64,000 nucleotides of DNA. Origin: Methylibium petroleiphilum PM1. GTDB lineage: Bacteria; Pseudomonadota; Gammaproteobacteria; Burkholderiales; Burkholderiaceae_C. A model generated the notes under the pieces. The model worked only from the letters and a program-made list of their open reading frames with translations. It did no database searches and was not told where the DNA came from. Positions 26,905-35,419 of this stretch are shown here, piece by piece (within the stretch, counting starts at the first letter, position 1; the number at the start of each line of letters is the position of its first letter). Both the position numbers and the translations under genes were made by a program. The DNA lies in assembly GCF_000015725.1 (NCBI RefSeq), contig NC_008825.1:3348001-3412000 (forward strand), in the 5' to 3' direction.

Positions 26905-28080
26905 CTAGGAAGCGCGGCGCGCCACGAGCGGCGCGGTGGCCCGGGACGACGCGGCAACCGGGCGCGCCGACGTGGTACGCAACAGCAACGCCGTCAACAG
27001 CAGTACCAGCGCGGCCGCGCCGCCGGTGTGGGCCACGGCCGCCAGCAGCGGCCAGTCGAGCACGACGTTGCTGACGCCGGTAACGACCTGCCACGCAGCC
27101 ACGCCGACCAACCCCGCGGCGTAGCGGCGCAGCGCCGGTTCTCGCGCCAGCCGCCACACCAGCCAGGCCAAGCCACCGAGCAGCAGCAGCGCACCCAGGC
27201 GATGCGTCATGTGGATCGCCGTCAGCGCCGCGAACGGCAGCCACGCGCCGTCCTTGCCCACGCCCAGCGGGCGCAGCACGGCGAAGCCGTGCTCGAAGTC
27301 CATCGTCGGCCACCAGCGCCCCTGGCAGGTGGGGAAATCGCTGCAGGCCAGCACCGCATAGTTGGTGCTGACCCAGGCGCCGAGCGCGATCTGCAGCACG
27401 GCCAGCAATGACACGATGACCAAGCTGCGGCGCAACGCGGAGCTCACCCCCACGACCCGGTCGGCGGCCGGACGCCAGGCCTGTGCCGCCAGCAGCGCCA
27501 ACAACGCGAGTCCGCCGAGCAGGTGCGCCGTGACGATGGCCGGGTAGAGCTTCAAGGTCACCGTGAAGGCACCGAAGGCGCCCTGCACACAGACCCATAG
27601 CAGTGTGACGGTGGCCCACCAAGGAGAGACCCGCGTCGGCGCTTCGGAACTCCCCCGGCCGTCGCGGCGCCACTGCTGCCAGCTCAGCAGTGTCATCACG
27701 GTGATCAGGACACCGACCGCCGTCGCGAGGTAGCGGTGCACCATCTCGACCCAGGCCTTGCCGTGCGTGACCGGGCCGGTCGGCAGCACACTCTGAGCGG
27801 CCTGGATCTCGTCACGGGCGCCCAGCGGGCTGGCGCTGCCATAGCAGCCTGGCCAGTCAGGACAGCCGAGTCCGGAATCGGTGAGCCGCGTGAAGGCGCC
27901 GAACAGCACCAAGTCGAAAGTGAGAAAGAGCGTCAGCACCGTCAGCGCCCGCAACCGGCCGCGGCCGTCGCCGGAGCGCGTGCGCGCCCACACCCAGGCC
28001 AGCGGGCCGAGCGCGATCACGCAGCCCAGCAGCGCCATGCGCGCGAGCGGCTCGAGGTTGACGAGGGCTGCCGAGTCCAT
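26905..28080 (-). CDS. ctaA: Heme A synthase (COX15/CtaA)
   Basis: Membrane oxygenase that turns the C8 methyl of heme O into the formyl group of heme A. The 391-residue protein has about eight membrane helices and the conserved heme-ligand histidines in MVHRYLA and in the later [11 protein letters not shown] helix, as well as the [14 protein letters not shown] segment with paired cysteines near the N-terminus and [11 protein letters not shown] later. Length is a little above B. subtilis CtaA, as usual in proteobacterial COX15. It lies nine bases after the preceding gene and 20 bases before ctaB, in one operon. Confidence 0.95.
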   Translation of the reverse strand: MDSAALVNLEPLARMALLGCVIALGPLAWVWARTRSGDGRGRLRALTVLTLFLTFDLVLFGAFTRLTDSGLGCPDWPGCYGSASPLGARDEIQAAQSVLPTGPVTHGKAWVEMVHRYLATAVGVLITVMTLLSWQQWRRDGRGSSEAPTRVSPWWATVTLLWVCVQGAFGAFTVTLKLYPAIVTAHLLGGLALLALLAAQAWRPAADRVVGVSSALRRSLVIVSLLAVLQIALGAWVSTNYAVLACSDFPTCQGRWWPTMDFEHGFAVLRPLGVGKDGAWLPFAALTAIHMTHRLGALLLLGGLAWLVWRLAREPALRRYAAGLVGVAAWQVVTGVSNVVLDWPLLAAVAHTGGAAALVLLLTALLLRTTSARPVAASSRATAPLVARRAS

Positions 28081-28089
28081 CTGCCGCCT

Positions 28090-28809
28090 TCAGCGCCCCG
28101 GCTCGTCCCAGCTGGCCGCTGCGCGCATCAGCTTCTCGAGGTCGCGCTTGATGCGATCGGGCTCGCTCGGGGCCGGAAAGCGCATCATGTAATTGCCGAG
28201 CGGATCGACCAGGAAGAAGTGCGCTGCCAGCCCCTGGCGGTCGCTGCCCGCCAGCCAGCGGTCGAGCGCCGCCGCCGGCGCCCGCAGCACGGTGGCGCCC
28301 TGCAGGGCCGGCATCAGCTCGGAACGGGGGGCTGCGGCATCGTCGATCAGCCAGACGCGATCGAGCCGGTCCTTGTGCTTGCCGAGAGATTCCCGCAATT
28401 GCCGCTGCAGGTAGAGCTGGCGCTCGCACTGCGCATCGCAGGCCCCGCCCGCCACCGCGATCAGCAGCCACTGGCCCTTGAGGCGGGACGGATCGACACC
28501 GGCGCCCTGCAGGTCGCTCAAGGGCAGCTCCTCCGCGCTCGGCAGGGGCCGCTGCGGCTCCACGAGCATGCCGTGGTTGGTGCGTCCCTGGGGCCGGATG
28601 ACGTAATAGGTGAAGTAGGAGGCGATCACCGGTGCCGCGCACACCAGCAGCACCAGCAGCATCTTCAGACGCCCGTGACGCACTGCGGCGTTCGGCAGCG
28701 TCGGCGACGGCAGACTGTGCACGGCGAAGCTCAGCGGCTCCGCGGTGGCCGCCTCAGCGCGCGGTGCGCCGCCGCCGGAGCCAGGGTTGGAGGAGTTGGA
28801 ACCAGACAT
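28090..28809 (-). CDS. Membrane-anchored protein with CxxxC, cytochrome oxidase cluster
   Basis: Uncharacterised 239-residue protein in the oxidase assembly block between SURF1 and ctaA. It has a proline/alanine-rich cytoplasmic start, one membrane helix (about residues 50-68, LLVLLVCAAPVIASYFTYYV) and a periplasmic domain. That domain contains WLLIAVAGGACDAQCERQLYLQRQ (shown in part: CDAQC at about 125-129) and HFFLVDPLGNYMMRF, which look like a Sco/thioredoxin fold. The two cysteines sit where Sco proteins carry CPxxC but are spaced as CxxxC, which fits. A role in copper or disulfide handling during oxidase assembly is inference. The ATG at 28809 overlaps SURF1 by 56 bases; ATG 28662 is an alternative. 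Confidence 0.8.
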   Translation of the reverse strand: MSGSNSSNPGSGGGAPRAEAATAEPLSFAVHSLPSPTLPNAAVRHGRLKMLLVLLVCAAPVIASYFTYYVIRPQGRTNHGMLVEPQRPLPSAEELPLSDLQGAGVDPSRLKGQWLLIAVAGGACDAQCERQLYLQRQLRESLGKHKDRLDRVWLIDDAAAPRSELMPALQGATVLRAPAAALDRWLAGSDRQGLAAHFFLVDPLGNYMMRFPAPSEPDRIKRDLEKLMRAAASWDEPGR

Positions 28810-29488
28810 ACAAACCGGTCAGCAGGGTGGCCAGGGCGAACCACTGGAAGGCATAGCCGTAGTGCTTGTGCACGTCGACTGCCGGTCGCGGCCATTGCCG
28901 CAGCAGGCCGTCTTCGGGCACGCCGCCTTCCGTCTGGACGATGGAGAGCGGACGCAGCCCGAGTCCCGTTTCTCGGGCATAGGCATCGATGACGATATTT
29001 TGCCGGAGCCGGCCCGACTCCTCGTCGGCAAAGGCATACAGCCGAGCAGGAGCCGGGGCGATCTGCCCGACCAACTCCACCCGGCCGCCGGCAGTCGGCA
29101 CGTCGGGCAGCAGCGCGCGGTCGCGCAGGTCGCGTGGCGCCCAGCCGCGCTGTACCAGCACGGCATCACCGGGCGCAAGCTCCAGTGGCGTGAGCAGGAA
29201 GAAGCCCGGACGACCGTTCATCTGGCGGTTGTCGAGAAAGACGCTGTGCTCCGGCCGCCAGCGCCCGGCCAGCGTGATGCGCCGGTGCCATTGGCCGGCG
29301 GCGGTCGCGGCATCGCGGGCCAGCGCCACGGCCGGCAGCGGCGGCAGCGCGCCCCGCGTGTCGAGGCTCGCCTGCAGCGCCTCCTTCTCGGCCGCACGCG
29401 ACAGCTGCCACGCACCGAGACGTGCCGTCAACGCCACGCCGGCGACGGCGGCCAGCAGCACGATCCAGCGGCGCGCCGCCGGGCTCAC
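28754..29488 (-). CDS. SURF1 family cytochrome oxidase biogenesis protein
   Basis: Inner-membrane assembly factor that helps insert heme A into oxidase subunit I. The 244-residue protein has the two flanking membrane helices of the family, at about 8-24 (WIVLLAAVAGVALTARLGAWQL) and near the C-terminus (YAFQWFALATLLTGLYVWFQL, shown in part). Between them are the conserved periplasmic blocks GRPGFFLLTPLEL, VLVQRGWAPRD and HYGYAFQWF. The start is a GTG at 29488, since the frame has no ATG before the preceding gene on the other strand. It is divergent from the small DUF2909 gene with only 36 bases between start codons. Confidence 0.9.
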   Translation of the reverse strand: MSPAARRWIVLLAAVAGVALTARLGAWQLSRAAEKEALQASLDTRGALPPLPAVALARDAATAAGQWHRRITLAGRWRPEHSVFLDNRQMNGRPGFFLLTPLELAPGDAVLVQRGWAPRDLRDRALLPDVPTAGGRVELVGQIAPAPARLYAFADEESGRLRQNIVIDAYARETGLGLRPLSIVQTEGGVPEDGLLRQWPRPAVDVHKHYGYAFQWFALATLLTGLYVWFQLLQPWLRRRRTAR

Positions 29489-29524
29489 CGCACCGCCCCG
29501 GGCCGGATGCCATACAGTGGCCGG

Positions 29525-29749
29525 ATGAAATGGATCGTGATCCTGGCCTTCGTCGCCATCCTGCTCGCCCTGGCTGCGGCCGGCCGCGCACTGCTCAAGG
29601 ACGGCCGTGACGGCGCTCCCAAGACAGACCGCATGCTGCATGCGCTCGCTTGGCGGATCGGGCTGTCAGTGGCTTTGTTCGTGTTCATCCTCGTTGCCTA
29701 CCGGTTTGGCTGGATCCAGCCGACCGGCCTGCCCTTGTCGCCGCGCTGA
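29525..29749 (+). CDS. Twin transmembrane protein (DUF2909-like)
   Basis: Small 74-residue protein with two membrane helices: about residues 3-21 (WIVILAFVAILLALAAAG) and 46-62 (IGLSVALFVFILVAYRFGW, shown in part) joined by a short charged loop. The pattern matches the DUF2909 or twin transmembrane proteins that accompany cytochrome oxidase genes in betaproteobacteria. It is likely a small assembly or stability factor, but that is only inferred from position. It runs opposite to the rest of the cluster, head-to-head with SURF1 and tail-to-tail with ctaE, and ends at a strong bidirectional terminator. Confidence 0.82.
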   Translation: MKWIVILAFVAILLALAAAGRALLKDGRDGAPKTDRMLHALAWRIGLSVALFVFILVAYRFGWIQPTGLPLSPR

Positions 29750-29760
29750 TCCGGCAAAAG

Positions 29761-29787
29761 GAAAAGAGCGCCTGTGGCGCTCTTTTC
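29761..29787. terminator. Bidirectional rho-independent terminator between DUF2909 gene and ctaE
   Basis: GAAAAGAGCGCC (29761-29772) and GGCGCTCTTTTC (29776-29787) form a perfect twelve-pair stem with a three-base loop. Both strands show a T-rich side, so it can end transcription from either of the converging genes. Confidence 0.85.
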
Positions 29788-29848
29788 ACCTCGTCGCTCG
29801 GCGCTCTCCGCCCAGCCTCGGGCATGGCGGGCAGCGCCCGGCAATCGC

Positions 29849-30730
29849 TCACATCCAGTAGACGACCACGTACAGGCCCAGCCACACCACGTCGACGAAG
29901 TGCCAGTACCACGCAGCGCCTTCGAAACCGAAATGACGCTCCGGTGTGAAGTGCCCCTTCATCAGCCGAATCGTGATGAACAGCAACATCAGCATGCCGA
30001 CGAACACGTGGAAGCCGTGGAAGCCGGTCAGCATGAAGAAGGTCGACCCGAACACGCCGCTGCTGAGCTTGAGGTTCAGCTCGGTGTAGGCGTGGTGGTA
30101 TTCATAGCCCTGGACGAATAGGAAGGTCAGGCCCAGCAACACGGTCAGCCACATGAAGGCGATGGTCTTGCCGCGGTGGTTCTCGCGCAGGGCATGGTGG
30201 GCAATGGTCAGCGTCACGCCCGAGGTGAGCAGCAGCGCGGTGTTGATCGTCGGCAGCCAAAACGGGCCCATCGTCGTGAAGGGCTCGACGATACCGGCCG
30301 GCGAGGCCGTGGCGCCAGCGGCAACGCTCGGCCACACCGCCTTGAAGTCAGGCCACAGCAGTGCATTCTCGAGGTCCCCTAGGTTGGGCACCGAATGCAC
30401 GCGCGTCCAGTACAGCGCGCCGAAGAAGGCCGCGAAGAACATCACTTCCGAGAAGATGAACCAGCTCATGCTCCAGCGGAAGGACACGTCGATGCGATCG
30501 CTGTACTGTCCACCTTCGCTCTCGCCGATGGCCTGGCGGAACCACTGCTGCAGCACGAAGGCCCACCACAGCAGCCCGAACAGCAGCACGTAGGCGCCCC
30601 AGCCATGGCCGTTGACCCACTGGCCGGCGCCGAAGATCACGAACAACAGGCCGATGGCGGCCATGATCGGGTGCCGCGAGGGCCCCGGCACGAAGTAGTA
30701 GGGCGTCTGCCCGTGGGTTGCTGCCGACAT
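29849..30730 (-). CDS. ctaE: Cytochrome c oxidase subunit III
   Basis: Membrane subunit of the aa3-type oxidase that supports proton uptake and stability of the catalytic core. The 293-residue protein has seven membrane helices, with the family signatures HPIMAAIGLLFVIFG, FSEVMFFAAFFGALYW (the helix with the conserved glutamate), GYEYHHAY and the final GAAWYWHFVDVVWLGLYVVVYW (shown in part). Length is typical of proteobacterial CoxC. The ATG at 30730 has AGGAGA six bases before it; that site overlaps the stop codon of a 30-codon reading frame just upstream. Last gene of the ctaC-ctaE operon. Confidence 0.97.
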   Translation of the reverse strand: MSAATHGQTPYYFVPGPSRHPIMAAIGLLFVIFGAGQWVNGHGWGAYVLLFGLLWWAFVLQQWFRQAIGESEGGQYSDRIDVSFRWSMSWFIFSEVMFFAAFFGALYWTRVHSVPNLGDLENALLWPDFKAVWPSVAAGATASPAGIVEPFTTMGPFWLPTINTALLLTSGVTLTIAHHALRENHRGKTIAFMWLTVLLGLTFLFVQGYEYHHAYTELNLKLSSGVFGSTFFMLTGFHGFHVFVGMLMLLFITIRLMKGHFTPERHFGFEGAAWYWHFVDVVWLGLYVVVYWM

Positions 30731-30739
30731 GTTTTCTCC

Positions 30740-30832
30740 TCAGAACTCTTGCCTGTCTTGCTGGCCTGACTCGATCCGGGCCGCCTGCCGGCGGACCGCG
30801 TCGATCAGTCCCATTTTCGTCTGCATGACCAT
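30740..30832 (-). CDS. Possible 30-residue peptide upstream of ctaE
   Basis: Open frame of 30 codons starting ATG-GTC-ATG, translating to a basic amphipathic peptide with the core MGLIDAVRRQAARIESG and ending QEF. GGAAAG precedes the first ATG. Its TGA (30742-30740) directly abuts the GGAGA Shine-Dalgarno of ctaE, so ribosomes ending here could restart at ctaE. No homologue is known to me; it could be a leader peptide, a small oxidase protein or chance. It fills most of the 119-base gap between the DUF2970 gene and ctaE. Confidence 0.4.
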   Translation of the reverse strand: MVMQTKMGLIDAVRRQAARIESGQQDRQEF

Positions 30833-30849
30833 CTTTCCGACCCGCCCGC

Positions 30850-31101
30850 TCAGGCCGCGACACCGCTGCCGATGACCCAGCGCACCAGCACCAGCAGCGC
30901 GCCGATGAACAGCAGCACCCCGGCGACCCCGGCGATCACGACGTGCAGCGGATTGATCTCGTTCACGTCACGCTCGTATTCGGACGACTTGCGGACGCCG
31001 AAGAACGACCACGCCACGGCCCGCGCCGTGCGCATGAACGAGCCCTTGCGACGCGAAGCCTGCCGCAGCGTCGCCCCCGCGTCGCCTTGCGAGCCGCTCA
31101 A
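30850..31101 (-). CDS. DUF2970 family membrane protein
   Basis: Small protein of 83 residues with a basic N-terminal part (LRQASRRKGSF), the family block AVAWSFFGVRKSSEYERDV, and one C-terminal membrane helix (about 58-76, VVIAGVAGVLLFIGALLVLV). DUF2970 genes sit beside ctaG/ctaE in Burkholderiales, but the function is unknown. I chose the TTG at 31101: it overlaps the ctaG stop by four bases (TTGA), keeps the family-typical basic start, and suits translational coupling. ATG 31035 would remove 22 residues. Confidence 0.82.
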   Translation of the reverse strand: MSGSQGDAGATLRQASRRKGSFMRTARAVAWSFFGVRKSSEYERDVNEINPLHVVIAGVAGVLLFIGALLVLVRWVIGSGVAA

Positions 31102-31730
31102 AGCGCCGCCCCCGCCTTCAAGGCCGCCACGGGGCCGGTCGGAGCCGCAGGCGTCTTGCCGCCCACCTCGAAGAAGGTGTAGCTGAGCGTGATCGTGCGC
31201 ACGTCCTTCGGCAGCTTCGGGTCGATGTAGAACACGACCGGCCACTGCTTGGATTCCCCCGGCTGCAACTGGTACTCGTTGAAGCAGAAGCATTCCAGCT
31301 TGTTGAAGTGCGACATCGCCTGCTTGGGGGCGTAACTCGGGATCGCCTGCGCCGCCATGGCGCGGTTCTGGACGTTGCGGAACTCGTACATCACCGTCGT
31401 CAGCTCGCCCGGATGAACTTCCAGCGAGCGCACCGCCGGCTTGAAGTCCCAGGGACCGCGCGCATTGGCATCGAACTCGACCGTGATGCTGCGGCTGAGG
31501 TCCACCTGCGTGTTGGCAGGCTTCACCGCGCCCGTACCGTTGACCGTGCGCTCCGACAGCGACAGCACGTTGATGCCGAGCGCCTCACAGATGTGCTTGT
31601 AGATCGGCACCAATCCATAGCCGAAGCCGAACATCACCAGCACGACGACCGAAAGCTTGAACAGCATGTGCCGGTTGTCGCCGCCCAGACGGCGGTCGCT
31701 GCGGGCGGCGGCGCGATCGGGGGTCGCCAT
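31098..31730 (-). CDS. ctaG: Cytochrome c oxidase assembly protein CtaG (Cox11)
   Basis: Membrane-anchored copper protein that delivers CuB to oxidase subunit I. The 210-residue protein has a single N-terminal helix (about 23-43, LFKLSVVVLVMFGFGYGLVPIY, shown in part) containing the conserved GLVPIYKHICEALG start of the periplasmic domain, and the copper-binding CFCFNEYQL motif (two cysteines). A third conserved Cys is in the HICEALG segment. Length matches bacterial Cox11. It sits between the 38-residue assembly peptide (8-base gap) and the DUF2970 gene (4-base overlap). Confidence 0.95.
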   Translation of the reverse strand: MATPDRAAARSDRRLGGDNRHMLFKLSVVVLVMFGFGYGLVPIYKHICEALGINVLSLSERTVNGTGAVKPANTQVDLSRSITVEFDANARGPWDFKPAVRSLEVHPGELTTVMYEFRNVQNRAMAAQAIPSYAPKQAMSHFNKLECFCFNEYQLQPGESKQWPVVFYIDPKLPKDVRTITLSYTFFEVGGKTPAAPTGPVAALKAGAAL

Positions 31731-31738
31731 GGCGATGC

Positions 31739-31855
31739 TCAGTGGTGAAGGAACGTGATCTTGACCACGAAGCCCGCCAGGAACGCGAACGCGACCGACG
31801 CCAGGATCAGCGCGAGGCGCAGGTTGCGCTTGCGTTGCTCGGGGGTGATCGCCAT
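31739..31855 (-). CDS. Cytochrome oxidase small assembly protein (38 residues)
   Basis: Tiny membrane protein: a charged start (MAITPEQRKRNLRLALI) followed by one helix (about residues 15-33) and the end KITFLHH. Peptides of this form between ctaD and ctaG in betaproteobacteria are annotated as cytochrome oxidase small assembly protein; the name comes from position rather than proven function. The gene is 20 bases from ctaD and 8 bases from ctaG, in the same direction, and the helix plus terminal HH may contact subunit I or CtaG. Confidence 0.8.
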   Translation of the reverse strand: MAITPEQRKRNLRLALILASVAFAFLAGFVVKITFLHH

Positions 31856-31875
31856 CGCGTGCTCCCGCCCAGCCG

Positions 31876-33495
31876 TCAGCCGATGATCTTGGTGGCCGAG
31901 GCGTTGAGCTTGGGCGGCGTCTCGAACGTGTGGAAGGGAGCCGGCGACGGCACTTCCCACTCCAGGCCCTCGGCGGCCTCCCAGGGCTTCTGCGGCGCCG
32001 GCTCACCCTTGCCTCGCATCGCCGGGATGACGATGAAGAACAGGAAGTAGACCTGCATCAGCCCGAAGCCGAAGGCGCCGACGGTCGCGAGCGCATTGAA
32101 GTCGGCGAACTGCATCGGGTAGTCGGCGTAGCGACGCGGCATGCCTGCCAGCCCGAGGAAGTGCATCGGGAAGAAGGTGACGTTGAAGAAGATCAGCGAA
32201 CCCCAGAAATGGATCTTGCCGCGCGTCTCCGAGTACATCACCCCGGTCCACTTCGGGCTCCAGTAATAGTAGCCGGCGAACATCGCGTACAGCGAGCCGG
32301 CCACCAGCACGTAGTGGAAGTGGGCCACGACGTAGTAGGTGTCCTGCAGCTGGATGTCCACCGGCGCCACGGCGAGGATCAGGCCGGTGAAGCCACCCAT
32401 CGTGAACACGAAAATGAAGCCCACCGCGAACAGCATCGGCGTCTCGAAGGTCATCGAGCCGCGCCACATGGTGGCGATCCAGTTGAACACCTTCACCCCG
32501 GTGGGGATGGCGATCAGCATCGTCGCGTACATGAAGAACAGCTGCCCCGTCACCGGCATGCCGGTGGTGAACATGTGGTGCGCCCAGACGATGAACGACA
32601 GGATCGCGATCGATGATGTGGCGTACACCATCGAGGTGTAGCCGAACAGGCGCTTGCGGGCGAAGGCCGGGATGATGGCGCTCACGATGCCGAACGCCGG
32701 CAGGATCATGATGTAGACCTCGGGGTGACCGAAGAACCAGAAGATGTGCTGGTACATCACCGGGTCACCGCCGCCAGCGGGGTTGAAGAAGCTCGTACCG
32801 AAGTGGCGATCGGTCAGCGTCATCGTGATCGCGCCGGCGAGCACTGGCATCACCGCGATCAGCAGGTAGGCGGTGATCAGCCAGGTCCAGCAGAACAGCG
32901 GCATCTTCATCAGCGTCATGCCGGGCGCGCGCATGTTGAGGATGGTGACGATGATGTTGATCGAACCCATGATCGAGCTCGCGCCCATGATGTGCATCGC
33001 GAAGATGCCGGCATCCATCGACGGGCCCATCTGCAGCGTCAGCGGTGCATAGAGCGTCCAGCCGGCGGCCGGGGCGCCGCCCGGCATGAAGAACGAGCCG
33101 ACCAGCATCAGCGCGGCCGGGATCAGCAGCCAGAAGCTGAAGTTGTTCATCCGCGCGAAGGCCATGTCGGCCGCGCCGACCTGCAGCGGGATCATCCAGT
33201 TCGCGAAGCCCACGAAGGCCGGCATGATGGCGCCGAACACCATGATCAGGCCGTGCATCGTGGTGAGCTGGTTGAACAGCTCCGGATTCACCACCTGCAG
33301 ACCGGGCTGGAACAGCTCGGCACGGATGCCGAGCGCCAGCACGCCGCCGATCATCAGCATGGTCAGCGAGAACAGCAGGTACAGCGTTCCGATGTCCTTG
33401 TGGTTGGTAGCGAACAGCCAACGCCGCCAGCCGTGGGGATGATCGTGCGCGTGGTCGTGCGCGTGGTCGCCGTGATGATCAAGAACTGCACTCAT
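31876..33495 (-). CDS. ctaD: Cytochrome c oxidase subunit I
   Basis: Catalytic subunit of the heme-copper oxidase, reducing oxygen to water and pumping protons. The 539-residue protein has twelve membrane helices. Visible ligands include TMHGLIMVF (heme a histidine), [10 protein letters not shown] (CuB histidine with the cross-linked tyrosine), WAHHMF (CuB histidines) and VAHFHYVL (heme a3 and heme a histidines). The GHPEVYI glutamate and the K-channel lysine in TGVKVFNW mark it as an A1-type enzyme. Odd feature: the first 22 residues hold eight histidines in an HDHAHDH pattern. AGAGGA lies eight bases before the ATG. Operon with ctaC (28-base gap). Confidence 0.98.
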   Translation of the reverse strand: MSAVLDHHGDHAHDHAHDHPHGWRRWLFATNHKDIGTLYLLFSLTMLMIGGVLALGIRAELFQPGLQVVNPELFNQLTTMHGLIMVFGAIMPAFVGFANWMIPLQVGAADMAFARMNNFSFWLLIPAALMLVGSFFMPGGAPAAGWTLYAPLTLQMGPSMDAGIFAMHIMGASSIMGSINIIVTILNMRAPGMTLMKMPLFCWTWLITAYLLIAVMPVLAGAITMTLTDRHFGTSFFNPAGGGDPVMYQHIFWFFGHPEVYIMILPAFGIVSAIIPAFARKRLFGYTSMVYATSSIAILSFIVWAHHMFTTGMPVTGQLFFMYATMLIAIPTGVKVFNWIATMWRGSMTFETPMLFAVGFIFVFTMGGFTGLILAVAPVDIQLQDTYYVVAHFHYVLVAGSLYAMFAGYYYWSPKWTGVMYSETRGKIHFWGSLIFFNVTFFPMHFLGLAGMPRRYADYPMQFADFNALATVGAFGFGLMQVYFLFFIVIPAMRGKGEPAPQKPWEAAEGLEWEVPSPAPFHTFETPPKLNASATKIIG

Positions 33496-33523
33496 GGGGC
33501 TATCCTCTTTCCGAAACCGGGGC

Positions 33524-34720
33524 TTACTTGCGAGCGGCGAGCACGTCGGCCGGCTGCACGATCTGACCGGTCGCGTTCGACCAGTGGTTCTTGGTGTAGG
33601 TGATGACGGCGGCGATCTCCGTGTCCGACAGGTGCTTCCAGGCGGGCATCGCACCATTGTTCTGGCCGTTGAGCAGGATCGCGATCTGCTTGGTCTTGTC
33701 GGCATCGAGCACCACGGCGGCACCGTCGATCGGCTTGATCGCGCCCGCGCCCTTGCCGCTCGCCTGGTGGCAGGCAGCGCAGTTGGCAGCATAGACCTTC
33801 TCGCCGCGGGCCACGAGTTCGGGCAGTTCCCAGACCTTGGCCGGATCGTCGGCTTTGGCGGCCAGCTTCTTCTTCTCGCCTTCCACCCACACCGCGTAGT
33901 CGGCCTGCGACAGCACCTTCACGTGGATCGGCATGTAGGCGTGCTCCTTGCCGCAAAGTTCGGCGCACTGGCCGTAGAAGTCACCGGTCTTCTCGGCGCG
34001 GAACCAGGTGTCGCGCACGAAGCCGGGGATCGCATCCTGCTTGATGCCGAAGGCCGGCACCATGAAGGCGTGGATCACGTCGTTGGCAGTGGTGATGATG
34101 CGCACCTTCTTGTCGACAGGCACCACCAGCGGGTTGTCGACCTTGAGCAGGTAGTCGTCGGTCGGTTCGGGCTTGCCGCTGTCCGACATCAGGCGATGCG
34201 AGGTATCGAGCGTGGAGACGAAGGCGATCCCCTCACCCTCACCCTTGAGGTAGTCGTAGCCCCACTTCCACTGGTAGCCGGTGGCCTTGATGGTCAGGTC
34301 GGCGTTGGTGGTGTCCTTCATCGCGACCACGACCTTGGTGGCGGGCAGCGCCATCAGGATCACGATGAAGAACGGCACGACGGTCCAGATGATCTCGACC
34401 GTGGTCGATTCGTGGAAGTTGGCCGGCTTCGCCCCCTTGGAGCGACGGTGCTTGAAGATCGAATAGAACATGACGCCGAACACGGCGACGAAGATGACCA
34501 TGCAGATCACGAGCATGAAGTAGTGCAGCCATTGCTGTTCAGCCGCAATGCGCGTCACCGGCGGGTGCAGGTCGAGCTGATTCACGGCCGGACCGCCCGG
34601 CAGGTCGTTGACGGCCAGAGCCGCCGTCGTGTACAGCGTGGCCGCCAGTCCAAGACCGGTCGCCATGGCCTGCCGTCGGAGGGCGCTCGCGGCGTTGCTA
34701 AGGGCGTTGATCGTCTTCAT
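33524..34720 (-). CDS. ctaC: Cytochrome c oxidase subunit II with fused cytochrome c domain
   Basis: Subunit II, which receives electrons and passes them through the binuclear CuA centre to subunit I. The 398-residue protein has a signal peptide (1-36), two membrane helices (about 66-88 and 110-128) and the CuA domain with ligands His217, Cys252, Glu254, Cys256, His260 and Met263. Then follows a C-terminal class I cytochrome c domain with CAACH (Cys314, Cys317, His318) and probable axial Met358 in GAMPAW. This is the caa3-type architecture. The ATG at 34720 begins MKTINALS and follows GGAAGTGAG. First oxidase gene after the DUF2244 gene. Confidence 0.97.
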   Translation of the reverse strand: MKTINALSNAASALRRQAMATGLGLAATLYTTAALAVNDLPGGPAVNQLDLHPPVTRIAAEQQWLHYFMLVICMVIFVAVFGVMFYSIFKHRRSKGAKPANFHESTTVEIIWTVVPFFIVILMALPATKVVVAMKDTTNADLTIKATGYQWKWGYDYLKGEGEGIAFVSTLDTSHRLMSDSGKPEPTDDYLLKVDNPLVVPVDKKVRIITTANDVIHAFMVPAFGIKQDAIPGFVRDTWFRAEKTGDFYGQCAELCGKEHAYMPIHVKVLSQADYAVWVEGEKKKLAAKADDPAKVWELPELVARGEKVYAANCAACHQASGKGAGAIKPIDGAAVVLDADKTKQIAILLNGQNNGAMPAWKHLSDTEIAAVITYTKNHWSNATGQIVQPADVLAARK

Positions 34721-34746
34721 CGTGCTCACTTCCAAACAAAACCGTC

Positions 34747-35319
34747 TCAGGCAGTGTCGCTCGCGACGCCCGCCGGCCACCACCCCCCCGGCATCTGCCG
34801 CAGGGCCGTGCGAAATTCTTCGGCCAGCGCCCGCCGCAGTTCGGGCCGCACATAGCGCCCGACCGCGATCACCCGGCCCTGTCCCGACAACTCGATCAAT
34901 GACCGGTCATCGTCCCGCGGTTCCACCCGCACCCAGTCCGGAACGAACTCGGCACGCTCGATGCGCCCTCCGTTGAGATGCTCCACGACCAGACGCCCCG
35001 GCAACAGAGTGATGAGTTCCCGGTCGGCGGCATGCCTGGCATACACCAGCAAGGCCAGACCGACCAGAAACAACTCCACCCACGCGAACGGCATCACCAG
35101 CGTGGCGCCGCCCAACCAGAAGCATGTCGCGATTCCCAACGAGATCACGCACAGCGATGCATAAACCGACAGCAACTGCGCGGGCGAGAAGGAGCAATTG
35201 CGCTTGAGGCTCCATTCCACCGACACCGCGGCGCCGCCGCGGGATTCGGCCGGAGCAGCATGGACCTGACCGAATTTCAGGTGTGCCTCGGGCCGGTCCG
35301 GTGCGAAAGGCGCTGACAT
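34747..35319 (-). CDS. DUF2244 family membrane protein
   Basis: Protein of 190 residues with two adjacent membrane helices (about 55-75 and 78-100) and a soluble C-terminal part with the pattern PGRLVVEHLNGGRIERAEFVPDWVRVE. These features and the FSPAQLLSVYASL opening of the first helix are typical of DUF2244, an integral membrane family found beside cytochrome oxidase genes. Function is not known; an assembly or stability role is inferred from place only. The start at 35319 (MSAPFAPD) is preferred to 35340 since AGGA lies upstream of it. It precedes ctaC by 26 bases in the same direction and probably heads the operon. Confidence 0.85.
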   Translation of the reverse strand: MSAPFAPDRPEAHLKFGQVHAAPAESRGGAAVSVEWSLKRNCSFSPAQLLSVYASLCVISLGIATCFWLGGATLVMPFAWVELFLVGLALLVYARHAADRELITLLPGRLVVEHLNGGRIERAEFVPDWVRVEPRDDDRSLIELSGQGRVIAVGRYVRPELRRALAEEFRTALRQMPGGWWPAGVASDTA

Positions 35320-35419
35320 GCTGCTACCGATCCTGATCACCTACCGTGTGGGAAGCTCGGGAGACCATACCCCCGCACTTCACACCGGCGCGCAGTTTAT
35401 CCCAGCGCCCGACACAGCC

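Noticed and set aside
25356-26957. Apparent ctaB-SCO fusion protein
   Set aside because: The frame passes through ctaB in the wrong phase; the SCO gene has its own ATG triplet overlapping the ctaB stop.
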